64,000 nt of DNA from MGIIa-L3 sp038150305 (GTDB taxonomy: Archaea; Thermoplasmatota; Poseidoniia; Poseidoniales; Poseidoniaceae): contig JAYOTG010000002.1 of NCBI GenBank assembly GCA_038150305.1, positions 57,972-121,971 of the forward strand, read 5' to 3'. Numbering within the stretch: the first letter of the stretch is position 1; each line of letters begins with the position of its first letter. The notes under the pieces are model-generated. The model worked only from the letters and a program-made list of their open reading frames with translations. It was not told the origin of the DNA and made no database searches. Below, piece after piece: positions 26,411 to 35,820 of the stretch. The translations under genes and the position numbers were made by a program.

Positions 26411-28906
26411 ATGGGGTGGTTTGCGCTCGGGCTCGGCCTGACGGGTTGCCTCATGGTGCTCCTGCCTTGGGGGCGATGGCAGAAGGGCGACAATCCATCC
26501 CCTCTTCCGACGGTTGGCGTGCTCCTGGCTTGGGTGCCGTTTCTGGTGCTGGTGCAACGTTTCGTGACCAACGACCTCGGTGTGGCTGTCGTCAACGCAT
26601 CTGGAGGGGGCGACATGCCGCTCATGTACCGCGTGGCGGCCACCTGGTCGGCACGAACCGGACCGCTCTTGCTCTGGGCGGGATTCACCGCGACCCTCGC
26701 TTGGTGGTGGCGCCAACCCATGGAACGGGAAAGCGTGGCCATGGCCGAACGCCGCGTGGCCTTGCTGGGTGGTTTTGCTGCCCTGCTGATGCTCCTTGCG
26801 GTTCATCTCAAACCCTTCGCCGCCACCCTCCCCGGCTCACTCCCGGGTGAACTGAGCCCTCTGCTCCAAACCGACCTGATGGTGGTCCATCCCCCGCTTG
26901 TGTTTCTGGCCTACGCGTATTGCTTGTCCATCGCCGCCACCGCGGTCTCATCGGTCGGGCAGGACGACCCAGGCTTGCTCGAGCGCATGATCCGTCAAGC
27001 GCGACCCGGTTTTTTCGTCACGACCTTGGCCATCGGACTTGGTGGCCTCTGGGCGTACCTCATCCTCGATTGGGGCGGGTACTGGGCTTGGGACCCCGTC
27101 GAGACGGCTTCCTTCCTGCCCTGGCTGGCCTTGGCCGTCCTGTCGCATTTGCGAACGGTGCCCAGAAAGGTGCCCGCCGTGGTCCTCCGTGGCGTGGGGC
27201 TGATGACCGGGGCGCTCGCGCTGTTCGCCACCTTGGTCACGCGTGCCGGTGGCGCCTGGGCGTCGTCGGTGCACACCTTCGTGGTGGACGCTGAAGGCAG
27301 CAGCCCACCCGATGCCTTTGGCCGGATCGTGGCGCTGGCCGTGGATGCAGGACCAGGCATCGAGGTGATGGCCTACCTCCTGGTGTTGCTGACCCTTGTC
27401 GGTTGGTGGTTGGCGGACGTGGCCTATGGCGCTGGGCTTCGTCGAAGGGGGCGCACGCTGGTCGCGGATCTTGCCGTGCCATCACTGGTGGCCGTCGCGG
27501 TGCTGCTCGAGGCCATCAGCAGTGTTCCTGTGGCCCTTTTGGGGTTGCAGGGCATGCCGTGGCTGTGGATCGTGGTGGTGCTGCTCCCCGTTGCCGTTGC
27601 GAGCCGGCACGTGCCCGTGAATGAACGCGATCACGGTCATCCCTTTGGCCATCCATATGGGCTTCCACTCGACCTGCTGATCGCTGTCCTCCTCGGCGTG
27701 GTGGGAGGCGACGTCTTCCTCGCGCTGCTCTGGCTCGTGCTCATCGCGCCGATTTCGCTCTCCACCACGCCGACCGAGGCATGGCCGGCCGCCGTGCTGG
27801 GCGTCGGTCTCGCCCTGGCGGCCGCGTGGACGGATCTGGCCGACGTTGGGGTGGCGATCGTGATGCTGCTTCCTTTCCTCCTGCCTTGGCTCCTGCAGAG
27901 CGAGGAGGAAGAGAACGCCGAGAAACCGCCAACCCTTGCTCGCTCCATGCTGCGGGCGTCGATGTGGGCTGGAGCGGGTCTCTCGGGTTTGGTGCTGGTG
28001 CTGACGCTGGTCATCCTGCTGGGCTCCATCGATCAGATTCACTTCGCGGCGCACGAGGTCTACACTTCGGTGTTGATCGCGGCGGCTGGCGGCGCCTTCG
28101 TGGTGTACGGGACGCGAGATGAAAATCCCAAGCGTCGCGTTGGCCTGCTCGCTGGCGTTTCGGTGATCAGCGCCCTCGGGCTCTGGCTCGCTCCCGGGTG
28201 GTGGGGCGGTGATGCGCTGGAGCCGCTGAGCAGTTTGGTGCTTCGAGGGCACGTGGCGTGGATTGTCCTCCCCGTCGTGCTCATGGCGGTGCCCATCATC
28301 GTAAGGGAGGTCGGTCGCAAGGCCAAGGCCACGTCCTCAACGCCCATTTGGCGCCGAATTCCTGTGCAGGCCCATTTGATTCATTTCGGCCTCCTCTTGC
28401 TTCTTGTTGGTCACGTGTTCACGACCACACTGGTCGATCGTGGAGACCCCATCCATCGCATCACCATGCTGCAGGACGAGGCCGTGGTGGTGGACGGCCT
28501 CAGCTACACCTTCACCGACTTGACGCTGGTTCCAGAGGAGGACCTCCGGGTGGGCGATGGCGGCATCTTTGCGACCATCGACGTCCACGACGGTGACCGG
28601 AACATCGGCACGGTCGAACCGGGCATGGTTCGGTTCGATGCCACAGGCTTCCCGCGTTCCGAGGTTGACGTGCTTCGACGTTGGTCGGGAGACATCGTGT
28701 TCATCTTCGATTACTCCCAAGCGGACACCCTGATGCCCCAGACCCTTGATGGCGGTACCGACGGCGTGGACGCCGTTCGCATCACCGTATATCGCCTGCC
28801 ACAGAGCCATCTGGTGTGGCTCGGTTGGGGCATGATGCTGCTCGGCATGGCCGCGTTAGGCTTGCGAAACGTGGGGCAAACGCCCACGTCTTCTGCGGCC
28901 GTTTGA
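26411..28906 (+). CDS. ccmF: Cytochrome c biogenesis protein CcmF-like, 831 aa
   Basis: Polytopic membrane protein of heme handling and attachment in system I cytochrome c maturation. The WWD heme-binding motif reads WGGYWAWDPVETASF at about residues 222-236. VVHPPLVFLAY (near 158) and the Thr-Arg-containing TLVTRAGGAWASSVH provide heme-ligand histidines at positions typical of the family. About 14 membrane helices and a large C-terminal extracytoplasmic domain are visible. No other ccm gene is in the window. Begins 49 bp after the reductase stop; a better ribosome site lies about 30 nt upstream than directly before ATG 26411, so the true start may differ. Confidence 0.92.
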   Translation: MGWFALGLGLTGCLMVLLPWGRWQKGDNPSPLPTVGVLLAWVPFLVLVQRFVTNDLGVAVVNASGGGDMPLMYRVAATWSARTGPLLLWAGFTATLAWWWRQPMERESVAMAERRVALLGGFAALLMLLAVHLKPFAATLPGSLPGELSPLLQTDLMVVHPPLVFLAYAYCLSIAATAVSSVGQDDPGLLERMIRQARPGFFVTTLAIGLGGLWAYLILDWGGYWAWDPVETASFLPWLALAVLSHLRTVPRKVPAVVLRGVGLMTGALALFATLVTRAGGAWASSVHTFVVDAEGSSPPDAFGRIVALAVDAGPGIEVMAYLLVLLTLVGWWLADVAYGAGLRRRGRTLVADLAVPSLVAVAVLLEAISSVPVALLGLQGMPWLWIVVVLLPVAVASRHVPVNERDHGHPFGHPYGLPLDLLIAVLLGVVGGDVFLALLWLVLIAPISLSTTPTEAWPAAVLGVGLALAAAWTDLADVGVAIVMLLPFLLPWLLQSEEEENAEKPPTLARSMLRASMWAGAGLSGLVLVLTLVILLGSIDQIHFAAHEVYTSVLIAAAGGAFVVYGTRDENPKRRVGLLAGVSVISALGLWLAPGWWGGDALEPLSSLVLRGHVAWIVLPVVLMAVPIIVREVGRKAKATSSTPIWRRIPVQAHLIHFGLLLLLVGHVFTTTLVDRGDPIHRITMLQDEAVVVDGLSYTFTDLTLVPEEDLRVGDGGIFATIDVHDGDRNIGTVEPGMVRFDATGFPRSEVDVLRRWSGDIVFIFDYSQADTLMPQTLDGGTDGVDAVRITVYRLPQSHLVWLGWGMMLLGMAALGLRNVGQTPTSSAAV

Positions 28907-28955
28907 CTTATGAGGAGGGCTCCGGTGGGTCGGCGCACCGTAAGGTGGCAACATC

Positions 28956-29804
28956 ATGGAAGAAGGCACCATTGTCCACGTTGACTACGAACTCTACGAC
29001 GGCGTCACAGGCGACCTGATCGAGACGACCCGCGAGTCGGTCGCCAAGGAGCATGAGACCCACCAAGAGGGCCGCGACTACACCCCCTTGGTGTGCGTCG
29101 TTGGTTCAGGTAACCTCATCCCCGGCTTCGAAGCCGCCCTTTTGGAGGCTGACGCTGACGTCGAAATCGACGTCACTATTCCTGCCGTGGATGCCTATGG
29201 CGAGAAGGACCCGACCCTGGTCGAGACCATCAGCATCGACAAGCTCCTGCGCTCCGTTCGCGACCGCAACCAACTCTACCTCGGTGCTCCCGTGAACGTT
29301 GGCGGCCGCCAAGGCTACTTGTCGTACCTCGCGGCCGGTCGTGCCCGCATCGATTACAACCCGCCGATGGCCGGCAAGGACCTGCGGTACAGCTTCAAGA
29401 TCGTCAAGGTCGTCGAAGGCCGCGAAGCCACGGTCGAGGCCCTGCTCCAGTCCAACACCGGGCACAGCGACTTCGGCGTGACCTTCGACGGTGACGACGT
29501 CAACATCGTGCTCCCGCAAACCATGCTCTTCGACACCAACGCGGCGATGATGAAGTTCCGCTTGGTGACCGCCATCCGTGACGCTATGGACGACGTCGCC
29601 AAGGTCACCTTCCTCGAGGTTCACGAGCCCCGTGGCTTCGGCGCCGAAGCCGACGCTGACGAGGACGACGGCGAGGTCGAGGACCTCTCCGGTCTCTCCG
29701 TGGCAGAACTCAAGGAACGCTGCAAGGCGGCCGGCCTGAAGGTCGGCGGCACGAAGGCCGACCTCATCGCGCGTCTCCAAGAGGCGTCCGGCGAGGAAGA
29801 GTGA
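28956..29804 (+). CDS. FKBP-type peptidyl-prolyl isomerase with C-terminal SAP domain, 282 aa
   Basis: Residues about 1-100 form the SlyD-like FKBP core with an IF-domain insertion (GTIVHVDYELYDG; VVGSGNLIPGFEAALL; VDAYGEKDP). A second alpha/beta part follows, and residues about 245-278 are a SAP helix-extension-helix motif (LSVAELKERCKAAGLKVGGT), a module that commonly binds nucleic acid. The fusion suggests a folding factor tethered to DNA or RNA-bound proteins; this is inference. An acidic linker (about 225-244) joins the two parts. AAGGTGG precedes the ATG. Confidence 0.9.
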   Translation: MEEGTIVHVDYELYDGVTGDLIETTRESVAKEHETHQEGRDYTPLVCVVGSGNLIPGFEAALLEADADVEIDVTIPAVDAYGEKDPTLVETISIDKLLRSVRDRNQLYLGAPVNVGGRQGYLSYLAAGRARIDYNPPMAGKDLRYSFKIVKVVEGREATVEALLQSNTGHSDFGVTFDGDDVNIVLPQTMLFDTNAAMMKFRLVTAIRDAMDDVAKVTFLEVHEPRGFGAEADADEDDGEVEDLSGLSVAELKERCKAAGLKVGGTKADLIARLQEASGEEE

Positions 29805-29856
29805 ACCCTCCGGGCCAAGCCTCTTGAGGCGAGCGGTGAAGCGCACACCGAGGCTG

Positions 29857-31242
29857 ATGGACGCGTCAGACGAAACCGAGCCCGCCCCGGAAGGCGGGGC
29901 CCTTCCAGATGAGACCTACTCGATGCTCGAGTCGGTTGTCCTCTGGGCCCTGCTCCTCATTGGCCTTGGTACTGCGGTTGGACTGGTCGTCTCCCCAGAG
30001 GCCGTGTGGGACGAGGGCCTTGCACCCGTGGTTTGGGACCCCATCGTCGAGGACGCCAGCGAAACGGGGGATGCAGGTTACAACCCTTGGAACACGACCC
30101 TCTACACCCTCGGCTTGTTTGCCGCGGTGTTGGCGCTGCAAGCGGTGTTCCGTCGTTGGCGGCTTCCAAGCGACGACCTGATGGTGCTCGCGTTGACCTC
30201 TTGGGTGATCCTTGCACCGGTGCTCAGGGTCTTGGAAGACGCACACCTCTTCCCCGAAGGCAAGGACTTGTTGTACATCTCGCCGCTCATCCATCTTCAC
30301 CTCGCTGCGTGGCTCATCGGGGTCGGCCTCCTCGCTCATCGCCTCGATGTCGCTGTGGCTCGCGCTGACCGGCCGAGCGTGGTCGAACGGCGCGTTCACC
30401 ACGCCCTCCTCTTCGCCCTGCCGCTTGGTTTGGCTGGCTTCTGGGCATGGGTGCTGCAACCCATCCATGAGACCGAGGTGGCGTTGGATGCCCTCCCGTT
30501 GGTGGGAGGCGCCATCGTGGCGTTGGCAGGGGTCGTGCTCATCCTGATGCGCACCACCCACGCGGAGGCGCTGACGCGCGCCCTTCTCGCCTTTGGCTCA
30601 GGAGCCGTGGTCCTCTCCCTGGGTTACTACGTTGCGTTGGCCATGCACTTGTCCGAGGCCTACGTTGACGACCCGTACAACACGATTGTCCTGTGGCCCA
30701 TCCTTGTTGGCGTTGTGTTGCCCTGCCTGGTGGGCGTGGTGCTTCACCGCCTTGGCGCTTCGGACCTGCGTCACCTGCGGGCCAGCGGCCATGAACCGGG
30801 CGTGCTGCCGGTTGGGGTCAGCCTCGAACAGTGGGAATCCGACCCCGATGCGGTCGCTCATCATCCGATTGAGCGTTTGTCGAACCGTGCCATGCTGGCG
30901 TCCCCGCTGGTCATTTTGATGGTCATTGGGCAGCTTTCCGACGGCCTGGCGACCTTCCTTGGTTTGGACGTCTTTGGGTATGGAGAGAAGCACGTGGCCA
31001 GCCAAGGCGTCATCGACATCGGTGCACGGATCAACGCGCAGCTTGGCATCGAATTTGGCGTTGGCGCGTGGTTCTTCGCGGTCATCAAAATCACCTTGGT
31101 CAGCGCCATCGTGTTCCTGTTCAGCCGCATGCGGGTCGAACAACGCCAGCAGCACCTCCGGGTGCTGGTCGTGCTGGCGGTGATGGTCGTCGGGCTTGCT
31201 CCTGGACTTCGCGACATTGGCCGGCTCATCCTTGACGTGTGA
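29857..31242 (+). CDS. DUF63 membrane protein, about 461 aa
   Basis: Archaeal membrane family of unknown function. Signature GYNPWNT (near residue 73) and the arginine-aspartate motif RVLEDA (near 123) are both present, with about 12 membrane helices. The ATG at 29857 with GAGG just upstream is preferred; TTG 29824 and GTG 29836 are in frame but add only basic residues. Lies 52 bp after the FKBP gene and 59 bp before mccB. Confidence 0.85.
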   Translation: MDASDETEPAPEGGALPDETYSMLESVVLWALLLIGLGTAVGLVVSPEAVWDEGLAPVVWDPIVEDASETGDAGYNPWNTTLYTLGLFAAVLALQAVFRRWRLPSDDLMVLALTSWVILAPVLRVLEDAHLFPEGKDLLYISPLIHLHLAAWLIGVGLLAHRLDVAVARADRPSVVERRVHHALLFALPLGLAGFWAWVLQPIHETEVALDALPLVGGAIVALAGVVLILMRTTHAEALTRALLAFGSGAVVLSLGYYVALAMHLSEAYVDDPYNTIVLWPILVGVVLPCLVGVVLHRLGASDLRHLRASGHEPGVLPVGVSLEQWESDPDAVAHHPIERLSNRAMLASPLVILMVIGQLSDGLATFLGLDVFGYGEKHVASQGVIDIGARINAQLGIEFGVGAWFFAVIKITLVSAIVFLFSRMRVEQRQQHLRVLVVLAVMVVGLAPGLRDIGRLILDV

Positions 31243-31301
31243 GCCGATGGCGTCGGATGCTTGAAGCGCACTTCTGTGCTCCCCGTGAATGAGGCAGCGA
31301 C

Positions 31302-32912
31302 ATGGACCGTCTTCCGAGCCGATTTTCGCCCAACACGGAGGAGGCCACCGCACGCCGCGCCGCCAACCTCGCGCTGGTGGAGGACCTCCGTGAGCGTCTG
31401 GCTCAAGCGCGGGCCGGAGGCAGCCCACGCGCCGTTGAGCGGCATCGGGCCCGCGACAAGATGCTCCCCCGTGAGCGGATTGAAGCCATCATCGACCCCG
31501 GCACTGCCTTCCTCGAAACCTCGCCTCTGGCGGCCAACGGACTGTACGGCGACGGGGCCCCGAGTGCTGGCATCGTGACGGGCATCGGTGTCGTGCACGG
31601 ACGGGAATGCCTCTTCGTGGCCAACGATGCCACGGTGAAGGGTGGCTCCTACTTCCCCATGACCGTGAAGAAGCACATCCGTGCACAGGTCATCGCCCAC
31701 GAAAATCACCTGCCGTGCGTGTACTTGGTCGACTCAGGTGGAGCCTTCCTGCCAATGCAGGACGAGGTGTTTCCAGACATCGATCACTTCGGCCGCATTT
31801 TCAGGAATCAAGCGAAAATGTCCGCTGACGGCATCCCGCAAGTGGCGGCCGTTCTCGGCTCCTGCACGGCCGGTGGTGCCTATGTGCCGGCCATGTCCGA
31901 TGAATCGATCATCGTCAAGGGCAACGGCACGATTTTCCTTGCCGGCCCCCCCTTGGTCAAGGCCGCCACCGGCGAAGAGGTGACCGCTGAGGACCTTGGT
32001 GGCGCCGACGTGCACACCGCGACGTCCGGCGTGGCCGACCACTTTGCCGAGAACGAGCAAGAGGCCCTACGGAAGGTGCGGAACGTCATCGAGAATTTGG
32101 GCCCACGCATCCTTGCCCCGGCGGCTGGCGCCGAGCCCGAAGATCCCCACTACGACCCCGAGGAGTTGTTGTCCATCGTGCCCGAAGACAACCGCACGCC
32201 GGTTGACGTCCGTGAACTCGTCGCGCGGATTGTGGACGGTTCCCGCTTCCACGAATTCAAGCCGCGGTACGGCACCACGCTGGTCTGCGGCTTCGCGCGC
32301 GTTCACGGCCATTTGGTGGGAATCGTCGCCAACAACGGCATCCTGTTTTCCGAATCCAGCCTGAAGGGCGCCCACTTTGTGCAGCTCTGCGGTCAGCGCC
32401 AGGTTCCGCTCGTGTTTCTCCAGAACATCACCGGCTTCATGGTCGGACGGGAGTACGAAGCCGGTGGCATCGCGAAGGACGGTGCCAAGCTGGTGACTGC
32501 GGTCTCCTGCGTGGACGTGCCGAAGTTCACGGTGATTGTCGGTGGCAGCCATGGTGCCGGGAATTACGGCATGTGCGGGCGCGCGTACGACCCGCGCTTC
32601 CTCTTCATGTGGCCCAATGCGCGGATTTCCGTGATGGGCGGCCCCCAGGCGGCGGACGTGCTGACCACGATCAAGCAGGACCAGCGTGCCCGTGAGGGCG
32701 GCGAGCCGATGAGCGATGCCGAAGTGGAGGCGTACCGCGCCCCCATTCTTGCCAAGTACGAGGAAGAGGGCTCACCGTACTATTCCACGGCCCGGTTGTG
32801 GGACGACGGCGTCATCGATCCACGCGACACGCGCGACGTGCTCGGACTTTGTCTGGCCGCAGCCAGAAACGCTCCAGCCCCGAAGAAGGGATACGGCATT
32901 TTCCGAATGTGA
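31302..32912 (+). CDS. mccB: Methylcrotonyl-CoA carboxylase, carboxyltransferase (beta) subunit, 536 aa
   Basis: Carries out the second half-reaction, moving carboxyl from biotin to 3-methylcrotonyl-CoA in leucine breakdown. The sequence shows VKGGSYFPMTVKKH, LVDSGGAFLPMQDEVFPD and GSCTAGGAYVPAMSDE, patterns more like MCC beta than propionyl-CoA carboxylase. GAGG lies 6 nt before the ATG. First gene of a four-gene plus-strand operon with hydratase, biotin carboxylase and carrier subunits, which supports the MCC assignment. Confidence 0.92.
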   Translation: MDRLPSRFSPNTEEATARRAANLALVEDLRERLAQARAGGSPRAVERHRARDKMLPRERIEAIIDPGTAFLETSPLAANGLYGDGAPSAGIVTGIGVVHGRECLFVANDATVKGGSYFPMTVKKHIRAQVIAHENHLPCVYLVDSGGAFLPMQDEVFPDIDHFGRIFRNQAKMSADGIPQVAAVLGSCTAGGAYVPAMSDESIIVKGNGTIFLAGPPLVKAATGEEVTAEDLGGADVHTATSGVADHFAENEQEALRKVRNVIENLGPRILAPAAGAEPEDPHYDPEELLSIVPEDNRTPVDVRELVARIVDGSRFHEFKPRYGTTLVCGFARVHGHLVGIVANNGILFSESSLKGAHFVQLCGQRQVPLVFLQNITGFMVGREYEAGGIAKDGAKLVTAVSCVDVPKFTVIVGGSHGAGNYGMCGRAYDPRFLFMWPNARISVMGGPQAADVLTTIKQDQRAREGGEPMSDAEVEAYRAPILAKYEEEGSPYYSTARLWDDGVIDPRDTRDVLGLCLAAARNAPAPKKGYGIFRM

Positions 32913-32913
32913 A

Positions 32914-32945
32914 GTGCAATTGAAGATTCAATTTACCAATTGAGG
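32914..32945. repeat. AT-rich palindromic element, copy D (between mccB and the hydratase)
   Basis: About 32 bp starting 2 bp after the mccB stop: CAATTGAAGATTCAATTTAC followed by CAATTG. Its last bases form GAGG, placed about 9 nt before the hydratase ATG, so the element appears to supply that gene's ribosome site. Confidence 0.75.
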
Positions 32946-32953
32946 TTTTTCCA

Positions 32954-33811
32954 ATGTCACGCCCCGTTTGCAAGCATCTTCAACTCGAGGTCGAAGGCGC
33001 CGTGCTCAAGGTTGGGTTGTCCCGAAAATCGGTGTACAACGCCCTCAACACAGAGATGATCACCGAATTGTGCGAGGTGCTCGAGTGGAGTGCTTCACGA
33101 AGCGCAGGTCCTGCCGGCACGCTTGAGGACGCAGACGGCCCCCTGTTCCGCCTCCTCGTGCTGCACGGCATGGGAAAGCACTTCTGCGCGGGCGCGGACA
33201 TCAACATGATGCGCGATGCTGGCGCGAGAACGCCAGAAGAGAACCGTGAGGACAGCGCGCGGCTGGACCGGCTCTTCAACGGCCTTTGGGCGCACCCTTG
33301 CTACACCATCGCCGTGCTGCACGGCGTCGCCCTCGGCGGTGGCGCCGGGCTCATCTCGGCGTGCGATCACGTCGTCGCCGTTGAGGGCGCACGCATCGCC
33401 CTCTCTGAGGGGAAACTTGGCATCTTGCCGGCCGTCATTGGCCCGTACGTCTACCGCCGTGTGGGCAGCGCGGCCTTCCGCCGGTTGGCGATGCACGCAG
33501 GGCGCGTTGGCACGGAAGAAGCACAACGCATCGGCCTCATCGAAGACGTCTGTTCGGACGCAGACGCAGCGTGGGCCAACGTGAACGGCTTGATCGCCGA
33601 GGTCATGACCACCGGTCCTTCCGCCGTGAGTGCGGCCAAGGAACTCACCCTTGGCTTTGACCGCTGGACGGGCGACGACCTCGCGTTGCGCACCTGGACC
33701 CTCGACTTCACCAGCCGCATGCGTGGCTCCCACGAAGGGCAGGAAGGGCTCTCTGCTTTCCTGGAGAAGCGACCGCCAGCGTGGCGACCAGACGACGGGG
33801 GCTCCAAGTGA
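32954..33811 (+). CDS. Enoyl-CoA hydratase family protein, probable methylglutaconyl-CoA hydratase, 285 aa
   Basis: Crotonase fold. Oxyanion-hole segments are HFCAGADINMM (about residue 76) and LGGGAGL with the second oxyanion glycine near 125; ISEGKLGI-like LSEGKLGILPAVIG carries the usual catalytic glutamate region. Its position between MCC subunits points to 3-methylglutaconyl-CoA hydration, the next step after MCC. Its stop overlaps the biotin carboxylase start (TGATG). The ribosome site is provided by the repeat at 32914-32945. Confidence 0.88.
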   Translation: MSRPVCKHLQLEVEGAVLKVGLSRKSVYNALNTEMITELCEVLEWSASRSAGPAGTLEDADGPLFRLLVLHGMGKHFCAGADINMMRDAGARTPEENREDSARLDRLFNGLWAHPCYTIAVLHGVALGGGAGLISACDHVVAVEGARIALSEGKLGILPAVIGPYVYRRVGSAAFRRLAMHAGRVGTEEAQRIGLIEDVCSDADAAWANVNGLIAEVMTTGPSAVSAAKELTLGFDRWTGDDLALRTWTLDFTSRMRGSHEGQEGLSAFLEKRPPAWRPDDGGSK

Positions 33812-35319
33812 TGCGCACGGTGTTGGTCGCCAACCGCGGCGAGATCGCATGCCGCGTGCTGCGTGCTTGCCGTGAAGCCGGCCTTCGAGCGGTCTCGGTG
33901 CACGCGGAAGATGAGGCAGGAGCCCTGCACACCGAGTTGGCGGACATCAGCCTCCCCCTCGAGGGCTCTGGCGCCCCTGCGTACCTCAACGGTGAGGCCA
34001 TCATCGCTGCGGCCTTGGCCAACGGCGTTGACGGCATCCACCCAGGCTTTGGTTTCCTCTCAGAGCGTGCGGGTTTTGCGCAGGCGGTCATCGATGCCGG
34101 CCTGATTTGGATCGGGCCGTCTCCGAGCGCCATCGAACGCATGGGGGACAAAATGACCGCTCGGATTACCATGCGCGAAGCCGGCGTTCCTGTCATTCCC
34201 GGAGAAGAGATTGAGATCGAATCCACCGGTGATGAGGAAGCTGACCTTGCGGCCACGCTGTCCGCGGTGCGCGATGCCTCTGCACGCGTCGGATTCCCCT
34301 TGCTGCTGAAGGCCAGCGCAGGCGGTGGTGGAAAGGGCATGCGCGCCGTGGAATCTGCCGATGGTCTCGATGAGGCCGTGCGCGGGGCCCGGCGCGAAGC
34401 CATCGCGGCCTTTGGCGACGGGCGTGTGTACCTCGAACGCCTCCTGCGAGGGGCGCGTCACGTGGAAGTCCAGGTGCTGGCGGATGCACACGGCACCACC
34501 GTCCACTTGGGCGAGCGAGAGTGCAGCGTCCAACGCCGCCACCAGAAGGTGTTCGAAGAGGCGCCTTGCGCGATTGTCGACCATGAACAGCGCCAGCGCA
34601 TGGGAGAAGCCGCCATCGCTGCCGCAGAGGCGGTGGACTACGTCGGAGCAGGAACGGTCGAATTCCTCATGGAAGACGACGGCACCTTCCATTTCCTTGA
34701 GATGAACACCCGCATTCAAGTCGAACATCCCATCACTGAACTGGTGACGGGCGTTGACCTCGTTCGTGAGCAGCTCCGGATTGCGGCAGGAGAACCGATG
34801 ACCGTGCCTGACCTTGCCATGCGCGGTCACGCCATCGAAGTCCGCATTTACGCCGAAGACGCCGCCAACGGATTCCTCCCGAGCATCGGTCCCCTCGCGG
34901 TCTTCCGTCCACCCACAGGGCCGGGCTTGCGGTTGGACACCGGCGTGCGCGAGGGCGACGAAGTTTCTCCGTCGTACGACCCCATGCTGGCCAAACTCAT
35001 CGTCCATGCGCCAAGCCGTGCAGAAGCGCTTCAGCGCATGCGGAGGGCGCTGGATGAGTTCGTCATCCTCGGCACCACCACCAACGTCGCCTTCCTCCGT
35101 GACCTCTGCGATCTCGAGGCGGTGACCTCCGCGAAGACCTCGACAACCACCTTGGACGAGGCCTATCCGGACGGTTGGGCGCCTCGACCGTCTTCTGAAG
35201 CGGTGTTGGCCCTCGGCGCGGTCTTGGCCTCAGCCCGAACGGCTCGTCCTACCGGCGGTGAAGCCGGGCCTTCTGGTCCAAGCAGCCCCTTCCTTTCCTT
35301 GTCCAGGAGGTACCCCTGA
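33811..35319 (+). CDS. Acyl-CoA carboxylase, biotin carboxylase subunit, about 502 aa
   Basis: ATP-grasp enzyme that carboxylates biotin on the carrier protein. Seen are RGEIACRV at the N-terminus, the glycine-rich ATP loop GGGGKGM at about residues 171-177, and EMNTRIQVEH at about 297-306. After the biotin carboxylase C-domain the sequence ends in a short unstructured tail, with no biotinyl domain: that domain is a separate gene starting in the next frame. ATG at 33811 overlaps the previous stop; the longer open frame from 33781 lies in the hydratase gene. Confidence 0.93.
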   Translation: MRTVLVANRGEIACRVLRACREAGLRAVSVHAEDEAGALHTELADISLPLEGSGAPAYLNGEAIIAAALANGVDGIHPGFGFLSERAGFAQAVIDAGLIWIGPSPSAIERMGDKMTARITMREAGVPVIPGEEIEIESTGDEEADLAATLSAVRDASARVGFPLLLKASAGGGGKGMRAVESADGLDEAVRGARREAIAAFGDGRVYLERLLRGARHVEVQVLADAHGTTVHLGERECSVQRRHQKVFEEAPCAIVDHEQRQRMGEAAIAAAEAVDYVGAGTVEFLMEDDGTFHFLEMNTRIQVEHPITELVTGVDLVREQLRIAAGEPMTVPDLAMRGHAIEVRIYAEDAANGFLPSIGPLAVFRPPTGPGLRLDTGVREGDEVSPSYDPMLAKLIVHAPSRAEALQRMRRALDEFVILGTTTNVAFLRDLCDLEAVTSAKTSTTTLDEAYPDGWAPRPSSEAVLALGAVLASARTARPTGGEAGPSGPSSPFLSLSRRYP

Positions 35320-35783
35320 TGGTCGATCTCCGCGTTGACGAAGAGGTGCATGAGCGGCATCCACTCCCCCGTGGGGACGGATGGGAGGTCGGCGAGGTAC
35401 GCGTGACGCAACGCCCCGACGGCCGTTGGAGCGTCCAGCACGGGACGACCACCCACCTTGCCCATGGCACCCGGATTGGTGATGTCCTTTGGATGCACAT
35501 CGATGGCCGCGTTCATCGTCTCGAGGTGGTTGAAGCCGGCGCCGGGGCAACCGAAGAAGAAGGCAGTTTCACGGCACCGATGCCGGGCGGCGTGCTCGAG
35601 GTGCTGGTGTCAACGGGCGATGCGGTCTCGGCCGGGCAAGCTTTGCTCGTGCTGGAGGCCATGAAGATGGAGCATCGCGTGACGGCACCCTACGACGGGA
35701 CCGTCACCGCAGTCCACGTCGCTCAAGGCGACCGGGTTCAGCAAGGCGAGATGCTGCTCGAAGTGGAAGCCGAAGAGGCTTGA
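35319..35783 (+). CDS. Biotin carboxyl carrier protein, 154 aa
   Basis: The C-terminal 75 residues are a biotinyl/lipoyl domain with EAMKMEH; Lys116 is the biotinylation site. The N-terminal part (about 1-75) may correspond to the BT domain that bridges subunits in fused MCC alpha chains. Overlaps the biotin carboxylase stop (TGATG), with GGAGG at 35306-35310. Together with mccB and the biotin carboxylase it forms a three-subunit carboxylase. Confidence 0.93.
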   Translation: MVDLRVDEEVHERHPLPRGDGWEVGEVRVTQRPDGRWSVQHGTTTHLAHGTRIGDVLWMHIDGRVHRLEVVEAGAGATEEEGSFTAPMPGGVLEVLVSTGDAVSAGQALLVLEAMKMEHRVTAPYDGTVTAVHVAQGDRVQQGEMLLEVEAEEA

Positions 35784-35820
35784 TGCACGGCTGCCTCTTG
35801 TTTGACGGCGATGGGGCTAT

